Source: Streptomyces soli
Lineage (GTDB): Bacteria > Actinomycetota > Actinomycetes > Streptomycetales > Streptomycetaceae
Direction: 5' to 3'
Length of the DNA stretch: 64,000 nucleotides
Assembly (NCBI RefSeq): GCF_003999195.1
Contig: NZ_RJVR01000317.1
Coordinates: 1 to 64,000, forward strand
Below are positions 45,145-56,004 of the stretch, one piece after another (the first letter of the stretch is position 1; every line of letters begins with the position of its first letter). The notes below the pieces were generated by a model, which was not told the DNA's origin, ran no database searches, and was given only the letters and a program-made list of their open reading frames with translations. Position numbers and translations under genes: made by a program.

Positions 45145-45801
45145 ATGCCCACGCCACACGGGTCCCGAGGCGGCATGGCGTTCAGCGCGGATGAACTGCG
45201 CGTGCTCCGGCGCGCCCTCGCAGCGGCCCTCCAGCCCACCACACCCACCCCCGAGGACGTCCAGGAGTGCCTCCGGCTCGCCGAGGCGGTGGACGAGGCG
45301 AGCCGGGAGGGCGGGCGTCTGCGGACGTTCCTGCTCGCCGAGCTCGCCCGCTACCGGGCCGCGCTCCCGGGCAGCGCGGCCGGCTATCTCGAACGGCTGC
45401 GCGGCGCGCTCGACACCGGTTACGTCCCCGGGCCCGACGACCTCGCGGCCCTGCGTCACCTGCGCGACGAGCCCTGCGGAGCCGTCGAGGCCCGCCGCAG
45501 GGCCGGAATGCTGCGGCGCTGCGAGCACGTGGCGGAGCTGGACGTACGGGCCCGCCTGGCGGCCCGTCTCCCGGCCCGCATCCCGGCTCCGGCCAGGCCC
45601 CGGCTCCTCGCCCTGCCCGGTGGCCGGAACGACGCCGACGAGCGCAAGCCGAGGCCCCAGCCGGCCAAGCCCGAGTCCGACCCCAAGCGCAAGGTGCCGA
45701 CGCCCGCCGAGATCTGGCCCAAGCGCCGCCGCGAGGCCCCACAGGTCCCGCCCGGCCCGCCGCCCCCGCCGGAGGAGCAGCACGAGCGCGCCACCGGCTG
45801 A
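45145..45801 (+). CDS. Conserved hypothetical protein with basic Pro-rich tail
   Basis: The protein has 218 residues from ATG 45145, or 208 from ATG 45175. The first 150 residues are helical, with FSADELRVLRRALAAAL, VQECLRLAEAVDEASREGGRLRTFLLAELARYRAAL and HLRDEPCGAVEARRRAGMLRRCEHVAELDV. The remainder is a Lys/Pro/Arg-rich disordered tail. No enzyme motif or membrane segment is visible. A TAGTAC-like box about 10 nt upstream of 45145 suggests a leaderless transcript. I recall a gene of this kind beside coaX in other Streptomyces, but its role is unknown. Confidence 0.7.
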   Translation: MPTPHGSRGGMAFSADELRVLRRALAAALQPTTPTPEDVQECLRLAEAVDEASREGGRLRTFLLAELARYRAALPGSAAGYLERLRGALDTGYVPGPDDLAALRHLRDEPCGAVEARRRAGMLRRCEHVAELDVRARLAARLPARIPAPARPRLLALPGGRNDADERKPRPQPAKPESDPKRKVPTPAEIWPKRRREAPQVPPGPPPPPEEQHERATG

Positions 45802-45855
45802 ACGCGCGCAGGGGCCCTGGGTCCCGCCCGGAAAGGGCCTGGCTACTCTGGACCC

Positions 45856-46038
45856 ATGGACTATGTCTCCGCACTCGTGCCCCCCGCAGTGATGGCCGTC
45901 GCCTTCACCTTCCTCATCCGGACCCTGATCAAGAGCCAGGGCGGGGCGAACAAGTCGAAGGAGGACGCCGCGGTGGACTCCGCCCTCACGCAGGCGGAGG
46001 CCACCCGGCAGGCGAACGGCGCCGGACCCCGGGTCTGA
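45856..46038 (+). CDS. Small single-pass membrane protein
   Basis: This is a 60-residue protein. Residues about 5-24 form one membrane helix (SALVPPAVMAVAFTFLIRTLI), followed by a short charged cytoplasmic tail. TACTCT lies 7 nt upstream of the ATG, the spacing of a leaderless -10 box. It is conserved-looking, short and of unknown function. It sits 54 bp after the preceding gene. Confidence 0.65.
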   Translation: MDYVSALVPPAVMAVAFTFLIRTLIKSQGGANKSKEDAAVDSALTQAEATRQANGAGPRV

Positions 46039-46117
46039 AATTCAAGATCCGGCGACAAGATCCGGCATTTTGAGTATTTCCGGCATTTGACGCGGCCCAG
46101 GCCACTACTATTCGGGT

Positions 46118-46513
46118 GTGCCACGTCCATTGGGAGACCTCGAAGACGCCGTCATGACCAGGGTGTGGGAGTGGAACCGCCCGGTGACGGTTCGCGAAGT
46201 GCTGGAAGACCTGCGTCGTGACCGTACGATCGCGTACACGACGGTCATGACCGTAATGGACAACCTCCATCAGAAGGGCTGGCTACGGCGGGAAGCCGAA
46301 GGCCGCGCCTATCGCTATGAGGCCGTTTCCACCCGGGCCGCTTACTCGGCGGCTCTGATGAACGAGGCCTGGTCGGCCAGTGACAACCCCGCCGCGGCCC
46401 TTGTGGCCTTCTTCGGGATGATGTCGCCGGAACAGCGGGAAGCACTCCGGGACGCAATGCGCGTGGTGCAGTCCACCGACCCCGGAGCGTCCGATGGATC
46501 GAACGGGCGATAG
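46118..46513 (+). CDS. BlaI/MecI/CopY-family repressor
   Basis: The protein has 131 residues, from GTG 46118. The winged helix has LGDLEDAVMTRVWEWNRPVTVREVLEDL and AYTTVMTVMDNLHQKGWLRREAEGRAYRYEAV, matching BlaI-type repressors. The C-terminal dimerisation part (about 85-120) is shorter than in BlaI. Such repressors are normally inactivated by a membrane M56 peptidase of the BlaR type, or by metal ions in CopY. No such peptidase is encoded here, so the signal is unknown. A TACTAT box upstream suggests a leaderless mRNA. Confidence 0.85.
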   Translation: MPRPLGDLEDAVMTRVWEWNRPVTVREVLEDLRRDRTIAYTTVMTVMDNLHQKGWLRREAEGRAYRYEAVSTRAAYSAALMNEAWSASDNPAAALVAFFGMMSPEQREALRDAMRVVQSTDPGASDGSNGR

Positions 46514-46522
46514 CGTCCGCTC

Positions 46523-47041
46523 ATGCCTGTCGCATCAAAAGACGTGACCATCCGAAGGGCCCGTACGAGCGATGTGCGGTCGATCCGCAGGTTGCTCGAC
46601 TCCTATGTGCGCGATCGCATCCTGCTCGACAAGGCGACGGTGACGCTTTACGAGGACATCCAGGAGTTCTGGGTCGCCGAACGGGATCAGGACGCCGAAG
46701 TCATCGCCTGCGGCGCACTCCATGTGATGTGGGAGGATCTCGCCGAGGTACGCACTCTCGCGGTCGATCCCACGCAGCACGGGAAGGGTATCGGTCATCT
46801 CGTCCTGGAGAAGCTGCTGCAGACCGCGCGCTGGCTGGGAGTACGCCGAATTTTCTGTCTCACCTTCGAAGTGGACTTCTTCGCGAAGCACGGCTTCGTC
46901 GAGATCGGCGAGACGCCGGTGGACGGCGATGTCTTCGGTGAGCTGCTGCGTTCCAATGACGAGGGTGTCGCGGAGTTCCTGGACCTCGAACGGGTGAAAC
47001 CCAACACCTTGGGTAACAGCCGCATGCTGCTGCACCTCTAA
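46523..47041 (+). CDS. argA: Short N-acetylglutamate synthase (ArgA-like GNAT)
   Basis: The protein has 172 residues, the size of the stand-alone short NAGS of actinobacteria. The GNAT core has IRRARTSDVRSIRRLLDSYV, EVRTLAVDPTQHGKGIGHLVLEKLLQTARWLG (acetyl-CoA loop) and FCLTFEVDFFAKHGFVEIGET. It acetylates glutamate to begin arginine synthesis. No amino-acid-kinase regulatory domain is attached. It begins 9 bp after the BlaI-like gene. GNAT proteins are hard to tell apart by eye, so the NAGS assignment rests on the whole-length pattern and position. Confidence 0.75.
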   Translation: MPVASKDVTIRRARTSDVRSIRRLLDSYVRDRILLDKATVTLYEDIQEFWVAERDQDAEVIACGALHVMWEDLAEVRTLAVDPTQHGKGIGHLVLEKLLQTARWLGVRRIFCLTFEVDFFAKHGFVEIGETPVDGDVFGELLRSNDEGVAEFLDLERVKPNTLGNSRMLLHL

Positions 47042-47185
47042 CCGGACTGATCGCAGAACCGTATGTCCGAATCGTCCCCTCATCGAAGCATGGGGATCAG
47101 GATGAGTTCGTCCAAGGGGTTTGTGTTTTCCGGGAAAAGGCGCTTTGCTTTTACGGGTTATCCGTATTCGATGAAAGGAAAGCCG

Positions 47186-47527
47186 GTGGCACAGAAGGTT
47201 CAGGTCCTTCTTGTTGACGACCTCGACGGCGGCGAGGCGGATGAGACCGTGACGTTCGCGCTCGATGGAGTGACGTACGAGATCGACCTCACCACCGCCA
47301 ACGCCGACAAGCTCCGGGGTCTGCTGACCCCGTATCTCGACAGTGGCCGCCGCACCGGTGGCCGGGCCGGCCGCGGCCGTGCGGTCAAGGCCGCTCGTGG
47401 CGGCTCCTCTGCGGGCCAGGACACCGCGAAGATCCGCGCCTGGGCCAAGGAGAAGGGCTATGAGGTCAACGACCGTGGCCGCGTCCCCGCGACCATCCGT
47501 GAGGCGTACGAGAAGGCGCACGGCTGA
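47186..47527 (+). CDS. lsr2: Nucleoid-associated gene silencer Lsr2
   Basis: The protein has 113 residues. The GTG start at 47186 follows GAAAGGAAA; upstream in-frame starts lack support. The N-terminal dimerisation domain has AQKVQVLLVDDLDGGEADETVTFALDGVTYEIDL. The C-terminal DNA-binding domain has IRAWAKEKGYEVNDRGRVPATIREAY, where RGR inserts into the minor groove of AT-rich DNA. It silences AT-rich, often foreign or secondary-metabolite genes. The DNA just upstream (about 47100-47180) is unusually AT-rich, so it may bind its own promoter. It converges with, and overlaps, the next gene by 70 bp. Confidence 0.95.
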   Translation: MAQKVQVLLVDDLDGGEADETVTFALDGVTYEIDLTTANADKLRGLLTPYLDSGRRTGGRAGRGRAVKAARGGSSAGQDTAKIRAWAKEKGYEVNDRGRVPATIREAYEKAHG

Positions 47528-47931
47528 TCCGGCACGAATTCCCGTAGCCGGAGCCGGTGGCAGGCGTTCGCCAGCGCGGACACCAGCGCCGCCAGACCAA
47601 CGCCCGCAGTGCCGGCTCCCAGGCTCAGGGCGGGGAGCTGTACATCGGGTCCGGGAGGTCGCAGCCATGCCGAGGCATATCGGTGGCATGCGGCCTCCCT
47701 GCCGTTGAGCGGCACGAGATCGAGTGGAATCCCGCTCCACTCCAGCCATTCCAGCAGCCCGGGCAGATCTTCGGCGCTGTCCGGCGCCACCAGGAACTGC
47801 ATGCGCCGCCCCCGCAGAGCGACCGGCCCGGTGGCCGTGAAGCGGTCCAGCACCTGGAACCCCGCCTCGGCGGGCACGTCGAGCACGTCGTACGCATCCT
47901 CGTAGCAGCCCATGCCCCGTGCAACTGACAC
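47458..47931 (-). CDS. Conserved hypothetical protein convergent with lsr2
   Basis: The protein has 157 residues from GTG 47931, or 151 from ATG 47913. The first part (DVLDVPAEAGFQVLDRFTATGPVALRGRRMQFLVA...EDLPGLLEWLEWSGIPLDLVPL) looks like a compact alpha/beta domain that I recall in a conserved neighbour of lsr2. The last 45 residues include a hydrophobic stretch and end inside the lsr2 coding region. A TAACCT box 9 nt before 47931 would allow a leaderless mRNA. The 70-bp 3' overlap with lsr2 is unusual and could cause antisense effects. Confidence 0.6.
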   Translation of the reverse strand: MSVARGMGCYEDAYDVLDVPAEAGFQVLDRFTATGPVALRGRRMQFLVAPDSAEDLPGLLEWLEWSGIPLDLVPLNGREAACHRYASAWLRPPGPDVQLPALSLGAGTAGVGLAALVSALANACHRLRLREFVPDQPCAFSYASRMVAGTRPRSLTS

Positions 47932-48006
47932 GGGCGCGTCAGGTTACGAGGAGTATCCGATTGTTACCCATCGTAATCAACTCGCCGGTCATTCCCGCGC
48001 AAGCGT

Positions 48007-48020
48007 GTTCGCCCTTAGCA
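48007..48020. promoter_or_regulatory. ClgR-like operator upstream of clpC
   Basis: GTTCGC-N5-GCA at 48007-48020 is one base from the GTTCGC-N5-GCG consensus I recall for ClgR, the activator of clp genes in Streptomyces. It lies 311 bp before clpC. The rest of the 400-bp gap 47932-48331 contains the clpC leader; I see no other gene. Confidence 0.5.
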
Positions 48021-48331
48021 GACACCTACGGTGAATACGGCATGGAGTGTCAGTGCGAGCGGGTAAGAAAGTCCTAGTGGGAAGGGACGACTGGCGTGTC
48101 GGCGAGGCGGGCGTTCGCCCTGGGCGTACTGGATAAAGGTGCATCCGCCTGGCCTGCGGGAACATCGTCTCGCACCATCGGGTTGGAGCTGTTGTCGGCT
48201 GTGCGGGGCCAAACGGTCCCGGGCAGGTGCGACGGTTGAGAAGAGCTGCCCCGCTGTGCGGGACTAGCATGCGGAAGGACAGGGAGGGGACCGACCCCTA
48301 ACTGCCCGACCGCTCTGAGGAGCGATTAACG

Positions 48332-50860
<2,529 letters not shown>

Positions 50861-50884
50861 GCGCCCAGCGCTCAGGCACCGATC

Positions 50885-50935
50885 AAAGGGGCTGCCCCGG
50901 ACCGTTTCGTACGGTCCGGGGCAGCCCCTTTTTGT
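50885..50935 (+). terminator. Strong intrinsic terminator of clpC
   Basis: Perfect 21-bp arms (50885-50905 and 50911-50931) around a TTCGT loop are followed by a T-run. The stem begins 25 bp after the clpC stop. The DNA from 50936 to 51029 shows nothing else. Confidence 0.97.
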
Positions 50936-51029
50936 CTGCCGTCAGGTCCTGCCGGGCCGGGGACCTGGTCCCGGGGGAATTGCCCGTTGGTCCTGGGTAA
51001 TTACCAGCGGCGCTGCCCTTCCTGCGGCA

Positions 51030-51626
51030 TCAGGGCGTGTCGGTCTGACCCCGGTGGGCGTCGCGGTGGGCGTCGGCGATGAGGCCCTGGGCGACCTCGA
51101 GGATGGCGGCGCGTTTGTCGTCGGGGTCGCCCTCGATGCTCTGCATGGCGAACATGCCGGCGTGCATCGAGAAGAGCGCGGTGATGCAGCGGACCTGGTC
51201 GGTCATGGAGTACTCGGGCTCCTTGAGCAGCTCGCCCAGGGCCTGGATCTTTGACTTGAAGGTCTCGCCGATGCTGAGCTCGCGCACCGTGGCCTGGTTC
51301 TCCTGCATGAAGCGGAAGAGCTCGGCCGCTCCCCAGAGGGTTTCGCTGTAGCGGCGCAGGATCTCCTGCTTGGTGGCGAGAGTGCGGGGCTGGCCCTCGG
51401 CCCAGTCGATCAGCTCGTCGACGGGCCTGGCCAGGTCGTCAACGATGCTGATGAGGATGTCCTCTTTGGTCTTGAAGTGGTAGTAAAGGGCCGCCTTCGT
51501 GACGTCGAGGTGCTCGGCGATCTCGCGCAGGGAGGTCTTCTCGTACCCCTGCTCGGCGAAGAGCGACAGCGCGACGTCCTGGATGCGGTGTCGCGTATCA
51601 CCCTTGCGTACATGCGGCGTAGCCAT
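51030..51626 (-). CDS. TetR-family repressor of the adjacent efflux pump
   Basis: The protein has 198 residues from ATG 51626; a TTG two codons upstream is less likely. The N-terminal helix-turn-helix has [47 protein letters not shown], the TetR signature. The C-terminal ligand domain (about 60-190) is helical with no named motif. It is divergent from an MFS exporter, and the intergenic region has a 20-bp-arm inverted repeat, so it probably represses both genes until a drug binds. Confidence 0.93.
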   Translation of the reverse strand: MATPHVRKGDTRHRIQDVALSLFAEQGYEKTSLREIAEHLDVTKAALYYHFKTKEDILISIVDDLARPVDELIDWAEGQPRTLATKQEILRRYSETLWGAAELFRFMQENQATVRELSIGETFKSKIQALGELLKEPEYSMTDQVRCITALFSMHAGMFAMQSIEGDPDDKRAAILEVAQGLIADAHRDAHRGQTDTP

Positions 51627-51639
51627 GCGCAAACTTTAA

Positions 51640-51708
51640 CTTACTTGACGACCGGCTAGCGATTGCCTACTGTCACACAATAAAACAACTAGCCGGTCGG
51701 CAAGTAAG
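51640..51708. promoter_or_regulatory. Extended inverted-repeat operator of the TetR/MFS pair
   Basis: Arms 51640-51659 and 51689-51708 match as inverted complements at 19 of 20 bases, separated by 29 nt that hold the promoter for the pump. Each arm contains CTAGCCGGTCG. Two TetR dimers or a looped tetramer could bind. The right arm ends 11 bp before the MFS start, just over the ribosome-binding site. Confidence 0.85.
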
Positions 51709-51719
51709 GGGAGCTGGAC

Positions 51720-53276
51720 ATGGCGACGACACAGCAGCCACCGCAGCGCAGCGTGCGGGTGGTGCTGTTCGGGCTGATGATCGCGATGTTGCTCGCGATG
51801 CTCGACAACATGATCGTCGGCACCGCGATGCCGACCATCGTCGGTGAACTGGGGGGTCTGAACCACCTGTCGTGGGTGGTCACCGCGTACACCCTCGCGA
51901 CCGCCGCCTCGACCCCGATCTGGGGAAAGCTCGGCGACATGTATGGCCGCAAGGGCATCTTCATGTCGTCGATCGTGATCTTCCTGATCGGCTCGGCGCT
52001 GTCCGGCATGGCGCAGGACATGGGGCAGCTGATCGTCTTCCGCGCCATCCAGGGCCTGGGCGCGGGCGGCCTGATGGTCGGTGTGATGGCGATCATCGGT
52101 GACCTGATCCCGCCCCGGGAGCGCGGCAAGTACCAGGGCATGATCGCCGGCGTGATGGCCGTGGCGATGATCGGCGGCCCGCTGGTCGGTGGCACGATCA
52201 CCGACAACTGGGGCTGGCGCTGGAGCTTCTACATCAACCTGCCGCTCGGCGCGGTCGCCCTGTTCATGATCTCAGCGGTGCTGCACCTGCCGAAGAAGCG
52301 GGTCGAGGCCCGCATCGACTACCTCGGCGCCGCCCTGTTGACCGTCGGCATCACCTCGCTCGTCCTGCTCACCACCTGGGGCGGCAACCAGTACGCCTGG
52401 GGCTCGGCCCAGATCATCGGGCTGCTGGTGCTCGGAGTCGCCGCGCTCGCGGCCTTCCTCTACGCCGAGACGCGGGCGGCGGAGCCGGTGCTGCCGCTGC
52501 ACATCTTCCGCAGCCGCAACTTCTCGCTGATCTCGGTGATCGGCTTCCAAGTCGGCTTCGTGATGTTCGGGTCGATGACCTTCCTGCCGCTGTTCCAGCA
52601 GATCGTGCAGGGCGCGTCGGCGACGAACTCCGGCCTGCTGCTCCTGCCGATGCTGCTGGCGATGATGGTCGTGTCGCTGATCGCCGGACGGGTGACGACG
52701 CAGACCGGCCGCTACAAGGTCTTCCCGATCGTCGGCGGCGCGCTGATCACCGTCGGGCTCTACCTGCTGTCGACGATGGACACCGGGACCACCCGCTTCA
52801 CCTCGGGGCTGTACATGGCCGTGCTGGGCGCGGGCATGGGCTTCCTGATGCAGATCACGATGCTGATCGCGCAGAACAGCGTCGAGATGAAGGACATGGG
52901 CGTGGGCTCGTCGTCCTCGACCCTCTTCCGGACCATCGGTGGCTCGTTCGGCGTCTCGCTCTTCGGCGCGATCTTCACGCACCAGGTCAGCGCCACGATG
53001 ACGGCACGGTCCGGCCAGGCAGGCGCGTCGGCGACCTCGGGGTCGGCGCAGCTGGACATGGCCAGCCTGGCGAAGCTGCCGCCGGCGGTGAAGGACGCGT
53101 ACCTGCACGCGGTCGCGTCCGGTACGCACAACGTCTTCCTGTGGGGCGCGGCGGTCAGCGTCGTGGGCTTCGCGGCGTCGTTCTTCGTGAAGGAGATCCC
53201 GCTCCGCGGGGCCCTGCCGAAGCCGGCCGAGGAAGAGGCTCCGCCGGCCGACTCGCTACTCGCCCGGCAGGACTAG
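51720..53276 (+). CDS. MFS multidrug exporter (DHA2/EmrB-like, 14 segments)
   Basis: The protein has 518 residues, fitting the 14-segment DHA2 family. TM1 carries MLDNMIVGTAMPTI, the D-x-x-I-V-x-x-A-P motif. The loop after TM2 has GKLGDMYGRKGIFM, motif A. RAIQGLGAGGLMV is motif B, and GGPLVGGTITDNWGWRWSFYINLP includes motif C with the WRWIF-like signature. It expels drugs using the proton gradient. The C-terminal tail is Pro/Glu-rich. Its last 21 bp overlap the convergent cseC gene. Confidence 0.93.
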   Translation: MATTQQPPQRSVRVVLFGLMIAMLLAMLDNMIVGTAMPTIVGELGGLNHLSWVVTAYTLATAASTPIWGKLGDMYGRKGIFMSSIVIFLIGSALSGMAQDMGQLIVFRAIQGLGAGGLMVGVMAIIGDLIPPRERGKYQGMIAGVMAVAMIGGPLVGGTITDNWGWRWSFYINLPLGAVALFMISAVLHLPKKRVEARIDYLGAALLTVGITSLVLLTTWGGNQYAWGSAQIIGLLVLGVAALAAFLYAETRAAEPVLPLHIFRSRNFSLISVIGFQVGFVMFGSMTFLPLFQQIVQGASATNSGLLLLPMLLAMMVVSLIAGRVTTQTGRYKVFPIVGGALITVGLYLLSTMDTGTTRFTSGLYMAVLGAGMGFLMQITMLIAQNSVEMKDMGVGSSSSTLFRTIGGSFGVSLFGAIFTHQVSATMTARSGQAGASATSGSAQLDMASLAKLPPAVKDAYLHAVASGTHNVFLWGAAVSVVGFAASFFVKEIPLRGALPKPAEEEAPPADSLLARQD

Positions 53277-54725
53277 CTCGGCGATCGCCCCGCCGCCATC
53301 CTGCGGCGGGGCGTTGCGGAAGGTGAGCCGGGCGCCGAGCACGCGGGTCTGGCCGACCGCGATGGTCAGGCCCAGGCCGTGGCCACTGCCCGCGCGGTCG
53401 GCGGAGCCGGTGCGGAACCGGCTGGGGCCGTCGCGGAGCAGGTCGTCCGGGAAGCCGGGGCCGTAGTCGCGGACCTGGACGGACGGCCCGTCGACGGTGA
53501 CCTCTATCGGCGGCTTGCCATGCCGGACGGCGTTGGCCAGCAGGTTGGCCAGGACGCGTTCGAGGCGCCGCGGGTCGGTGCGTACGACCGCGTCCCCACG
53601 GATGGCGACATGCGCGGACGGCGATGCCACGACGACCCGGCGGCGTACGAACTCACCCAGCGCCACGTCCTGCAGGTCCGCGTGCTCGGCGGCGCCGTCG
53701 AGGCGGGAGACCTCCAGGACGTCCTCGATCAGGGTGCGCAGGACGGCGACCCGGTCGTGTACGAGCTCCGAGGGGCGGCCCGGGGGCAGCAGCTCGGCGG
53801 CGGTGACCAGGCCGGTGACGGGAGTCCGCAGCTCGTGGGCGATGTCGGCGGTGACGCGGCGCTCGGCTTCGAGGCGGCCGGCGAGGGCGTCGGCCATGGC
53901 GTCGATGGCCCGGGCCAGCTCGTCGGTCTCGTCGCGCACCCGGCCGCCGATGGCGTCGCGGACCCGTACATCGGTTTCGCCGTCGGCCACCCGGCCGGCG
54001 GCCTCGGCGGCCTTGCGGAGCCGGCGCGACAGCCGGCCACCGATGAGGACACCCAGGGCCGTGCTTCCGCCGACCACGGCGGCCGAGCCGGCGGTCAGGG
54101 CCTGGTCGAGGTCCGTCAGCACGGAGAAGGTGTCGGCGAAGCCGGCGTGCAGGGAGATGATCCGGCCCCCGGGGACCGGGGTCGCGGCCCAGATGACGGG
54201 GGAGTGGCTCGTCTGCTGGACGTAGGTGGCACGCTTGCCCTTTTGGGCGAGGTGCTTGAGCGGGGCGGGCAGCGCAGGGTCGTCGAGGCGGGCATTGATG
54301 GTGAGCCGGCCGGTGGACTCGTAGATCCGCTCGGCGAACTGCACGCGCTCGTTCTGCACATCACGGGAATTGTCGATCATGCTGGCGCGGGCCGCGTTGT
54401 GGACGACCAGGCTGAGCATGATCGCGACCAGCGCGGAGACCGCGGCGATCGCGGCGCTCAGCTTCCAGCGCAGTCCGATCTTGACGGGGCGCACGCGCGC
54501 CAGGAGGGGCTGGGGGGCGGGCCTGGCCGCTTCCCTGGAAGTGATCTCGCCATCGGTGCGGGCGTTGGCCCGTGCGTCGGTCCGGGCGGCCTTCGGAGCG
54601 GATTTCGGTGCGCTGCTCCCGGCGCCGGTCGCGGAGTCGCGCGGCACCCTTGCCGGAGCGTCCGCCCCGGATGGGGGCGCGCTCTCCGTGTCGTCCCTGA
54701 CCTTCTTCGTGAGCACCGCCTTCAC
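53256..54725 (-). CDS. cseC: Sensor histidine kinase CseC
   Basis: The protein has 489 residues. The GTG start at 54725 overlaps the cseB stop (GTGA). An unusually long Ala/Arg-rich cytoplasmic start (about 90 residues) precedes TM1 (LSAAIAAVSALVAIMLSLVV). An extracellular domain of about 120 residues follows, then TM2, a HAMP region, HisKA with ERRVTADIAHELRTPVTGLV, and HATPase_c with LLANAVRHG, DYGPGF and GHGLGLTI. It senses cell-envelope stress and phosphorylates CseB, which activates sigE. The order sigE-cseA-cseB-cseC identifies it. Confidence 0.93.
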   Translation of the reverse strand: MKAVLTKKVRDDTESAPPSGADAPARVPRDSATGAGSSAPKSAPKAARTDARANARTDGEITSREAARPAPQPLLARVRPVKIGLRWKLSAAIAAVSALVAIMLSLVVHNAARASMIDNSRDVQNERVQFAERIYESTGRLTINARLDDPALPAPLKHLAQKGKRATYVQQTSHSPVIWAATPVPGGRIISLHAGFADTFSVLTDLDQALTAGSAAVVGGSTALGVLIGGRLSRRLRKAAEAAGRVADGETDVRVRDAIGGRVRDETDELARAIDAMADALAGRLEAERRVTADIAHELRTPVTGLVTAAELLPPGRPSELVHDRVAVLRTLIEDVLEVSRLDGAAEHADLQDVALGEFVRRRVVVASPSAHVAIRGDAVVRTDPRRLERVLANLLANAVRHGKPPIEVTVDGPSVQVRDYGPGFPDDLLRDGPSRFRTGSADRAGSGHGLGLTIAVGQTRVLGARLTFRNAPPQDGGGAIAELVLPGE

Positions 54726-55411
54726 GCCTTCAACTTGTAGCCGAAGCCGCGCACGGTCTCGATCCGGTCCTGGCCGATCTTCGCGCGCAGCCGCTGTACG
54801 TGGACGTCCACGACCCGCGTGTCGCCGCCCCACCCATAGTCCCAGACCCGCTCCAGAAGCCGGTCGCGCGACAGTACCGTCCCGGGGGCGGCGGAGAACT
54901 CCAGCAGCAGCCGCATCTCGGTCGGAGTCAGCGCGACCGGCTCACCGCCGCGCCGCACCTCCATCGCGTCCGGATCCAGCTCCACGTCCCCGAAGGACAG
55001 CGCCCCGCCGTCCTCGGTCTGCTCGGCGGCCGCTGCCGTGGCCTGGCCGAAGCGGCGCAGGACCGCCCGGATCCTGGCGGTCAGCACGGCGCCGTCGAAT
55101 GGCTTGGTGACGTAGTCGTCGGCGCCCGCCTCCAGACCCAGGACGACGTCGATGGCGTCCGCCCGCGCCGACAGCATGATCACCGGCACCGTCGACTCGT
55201 CTCGGATCCGGCGGCACAGGCTGACCCCGTCCAGTCCCGGAACCATGACATCGAGCAGGGCGATGTCGGGCTGCTCGGCCCGGAAGGCCTGCAGGCCGGC
55301 CAGTCCCTCGGGCACGGCGGTGACCTTGAAGCCGTCACGCTCCAGGGCGAGTGTGGTCGCCTCGCGGATGACGTCGTCGTCCTCCACGAACAGGACGTGC
55401 GTCTCAGCCAT
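54722..55411 (-). CDS. cseB: Response regulator CseB
   Basis: The protein has 229 residues. The OmpR-type receiver has HVLFVEDDDVIREATTLAL, the acceptor Asp in IALLDVMVPGLDG and Lys in DDYVTKPFD. The winged-helix domain has ALTPTEMRLLLEFSAAPGTVLSRDRLLERVWDYGWGGDTRVVDVHVQRLRAKIG and an end RGFGYKL. Phosphorylated by CseC, it activates the sigE promoter in Streptomyces. The start ATG 55411 is 8 bp after the cseA stop region, and the stop overlaps cseC. Confidence 0.95.
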   Translation of the reverse strand: MAETHVLFVEDDDVIREATTLALERDGFKVTAVPEGLAGLQAFRAEQPDIALLDVMVPGLDGVSLCRRIRDESTVPVIMLSARADAIDVVLGLEAGADDYVTKPFDGAVLTARIRAVLRRFGQATAAAAEQTEDGGALSFGDVELDPDAMEVRRGGEPVALTPTEMRLLLEFSAAPGTVLSRDRLLERVWDYGWGGDTRVVDVHVQRLRAKIGQDRIETVRGFGYKLKA

Positions 55412-55419
55412 GGGAGTCC

Positions 55420-56004
55420 TTAGTGGGCGCCGTAGTCGCGATGTGTGAACGAAACCCGGCTGAACTGCGTGCCCGTCCATCGGTAGGTGGTGATGTCCTC
55501 CCCGGAGGGATTCGACACCGAGTCCTGCGGGTCGTACACGTGATGGGTGACCTTCAGCTCGCCGTCGCTGACCTCGGCGACGACGGGCGGCTGCTCGTCC
55601 ACGAAGACATTGCGGTACTTCCCGTCCTGCAGCCGGTAGACGTAGCTTCCGATGCCCACGTCGTCGCAGGTCGAGACGTTGACGACCATGTCGGTGGGAG
55701 CGCCCGAGGAGGTCCCGGTCAGATCCCCGAAGCGGGCTTCCACAGGATAGGAGCCATGGGCGCCGCAGCTCACCAGATCCTCGCGGATGTCGGCGGCGAC
55801 CTTGCGGTCCTTCTTCAGCAGCTTCACCGGGTCGGTGCCGCTGGCGGCGGACGGGGTCGCGTAGGCCGTTACGGCGGCTGAGTCGGTGTTCGCGGTGCCT
55901 TCCTCGCGTACACCGCCGGAGTGATGGCAGCTGGCCACAGCGATCAGAGCGGCGCACACGGTGACCGTGGCGGCCGCGGTGACCGGGACTATGCTGCGGC
56001 GCAC
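55420..56004 (-). CDS. cseA: Lipoprotein CseA, negative modulator of sigE
   Basis: The protein has 194 residues. The N-terminus is a lipoprotein signal: MRRSIVPVTAAATVTVCAALIAVASC, with lipobox VASC and the modified Cys at residue 26. The mature domain has no membrane segment. It is rich in Asp and Tyr with two further Cys (SCGAHGSYP, STCDDVG) that may form a disulphide outside the cell. CseA lowers sigE expression, probably by acting on the CseC sensor domain. GTG 56004 lies inside the sigE reading frame; the two genes overlap by 16 bp. Confidence 0.88.
   Translation of the reverse strand: MRRSIVPVTAAATVTVCAALIAVASCHHSGGVREEGTANTDSAAVTAYATPSAASGTDPVKLLKKDRKVAADIREDLVSCGAHGSYPVEARFGDLTGTSSGAPTDMVVNVSTCDDVGIGSYVYRLQDGKYRNVFVDEQPPVVAEVSDGELKVTHHVYDPQDSVSNPSGEDITTYRWTGTQFSRVSFTHRDYGAH

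Noticed and set aside
47989-48270. Minus-strand frame upstream of clpC
   Set aside because: It covers the clpC promoter region and its product is Arg/Pro/Thr-rich with no similarity to known proteins.
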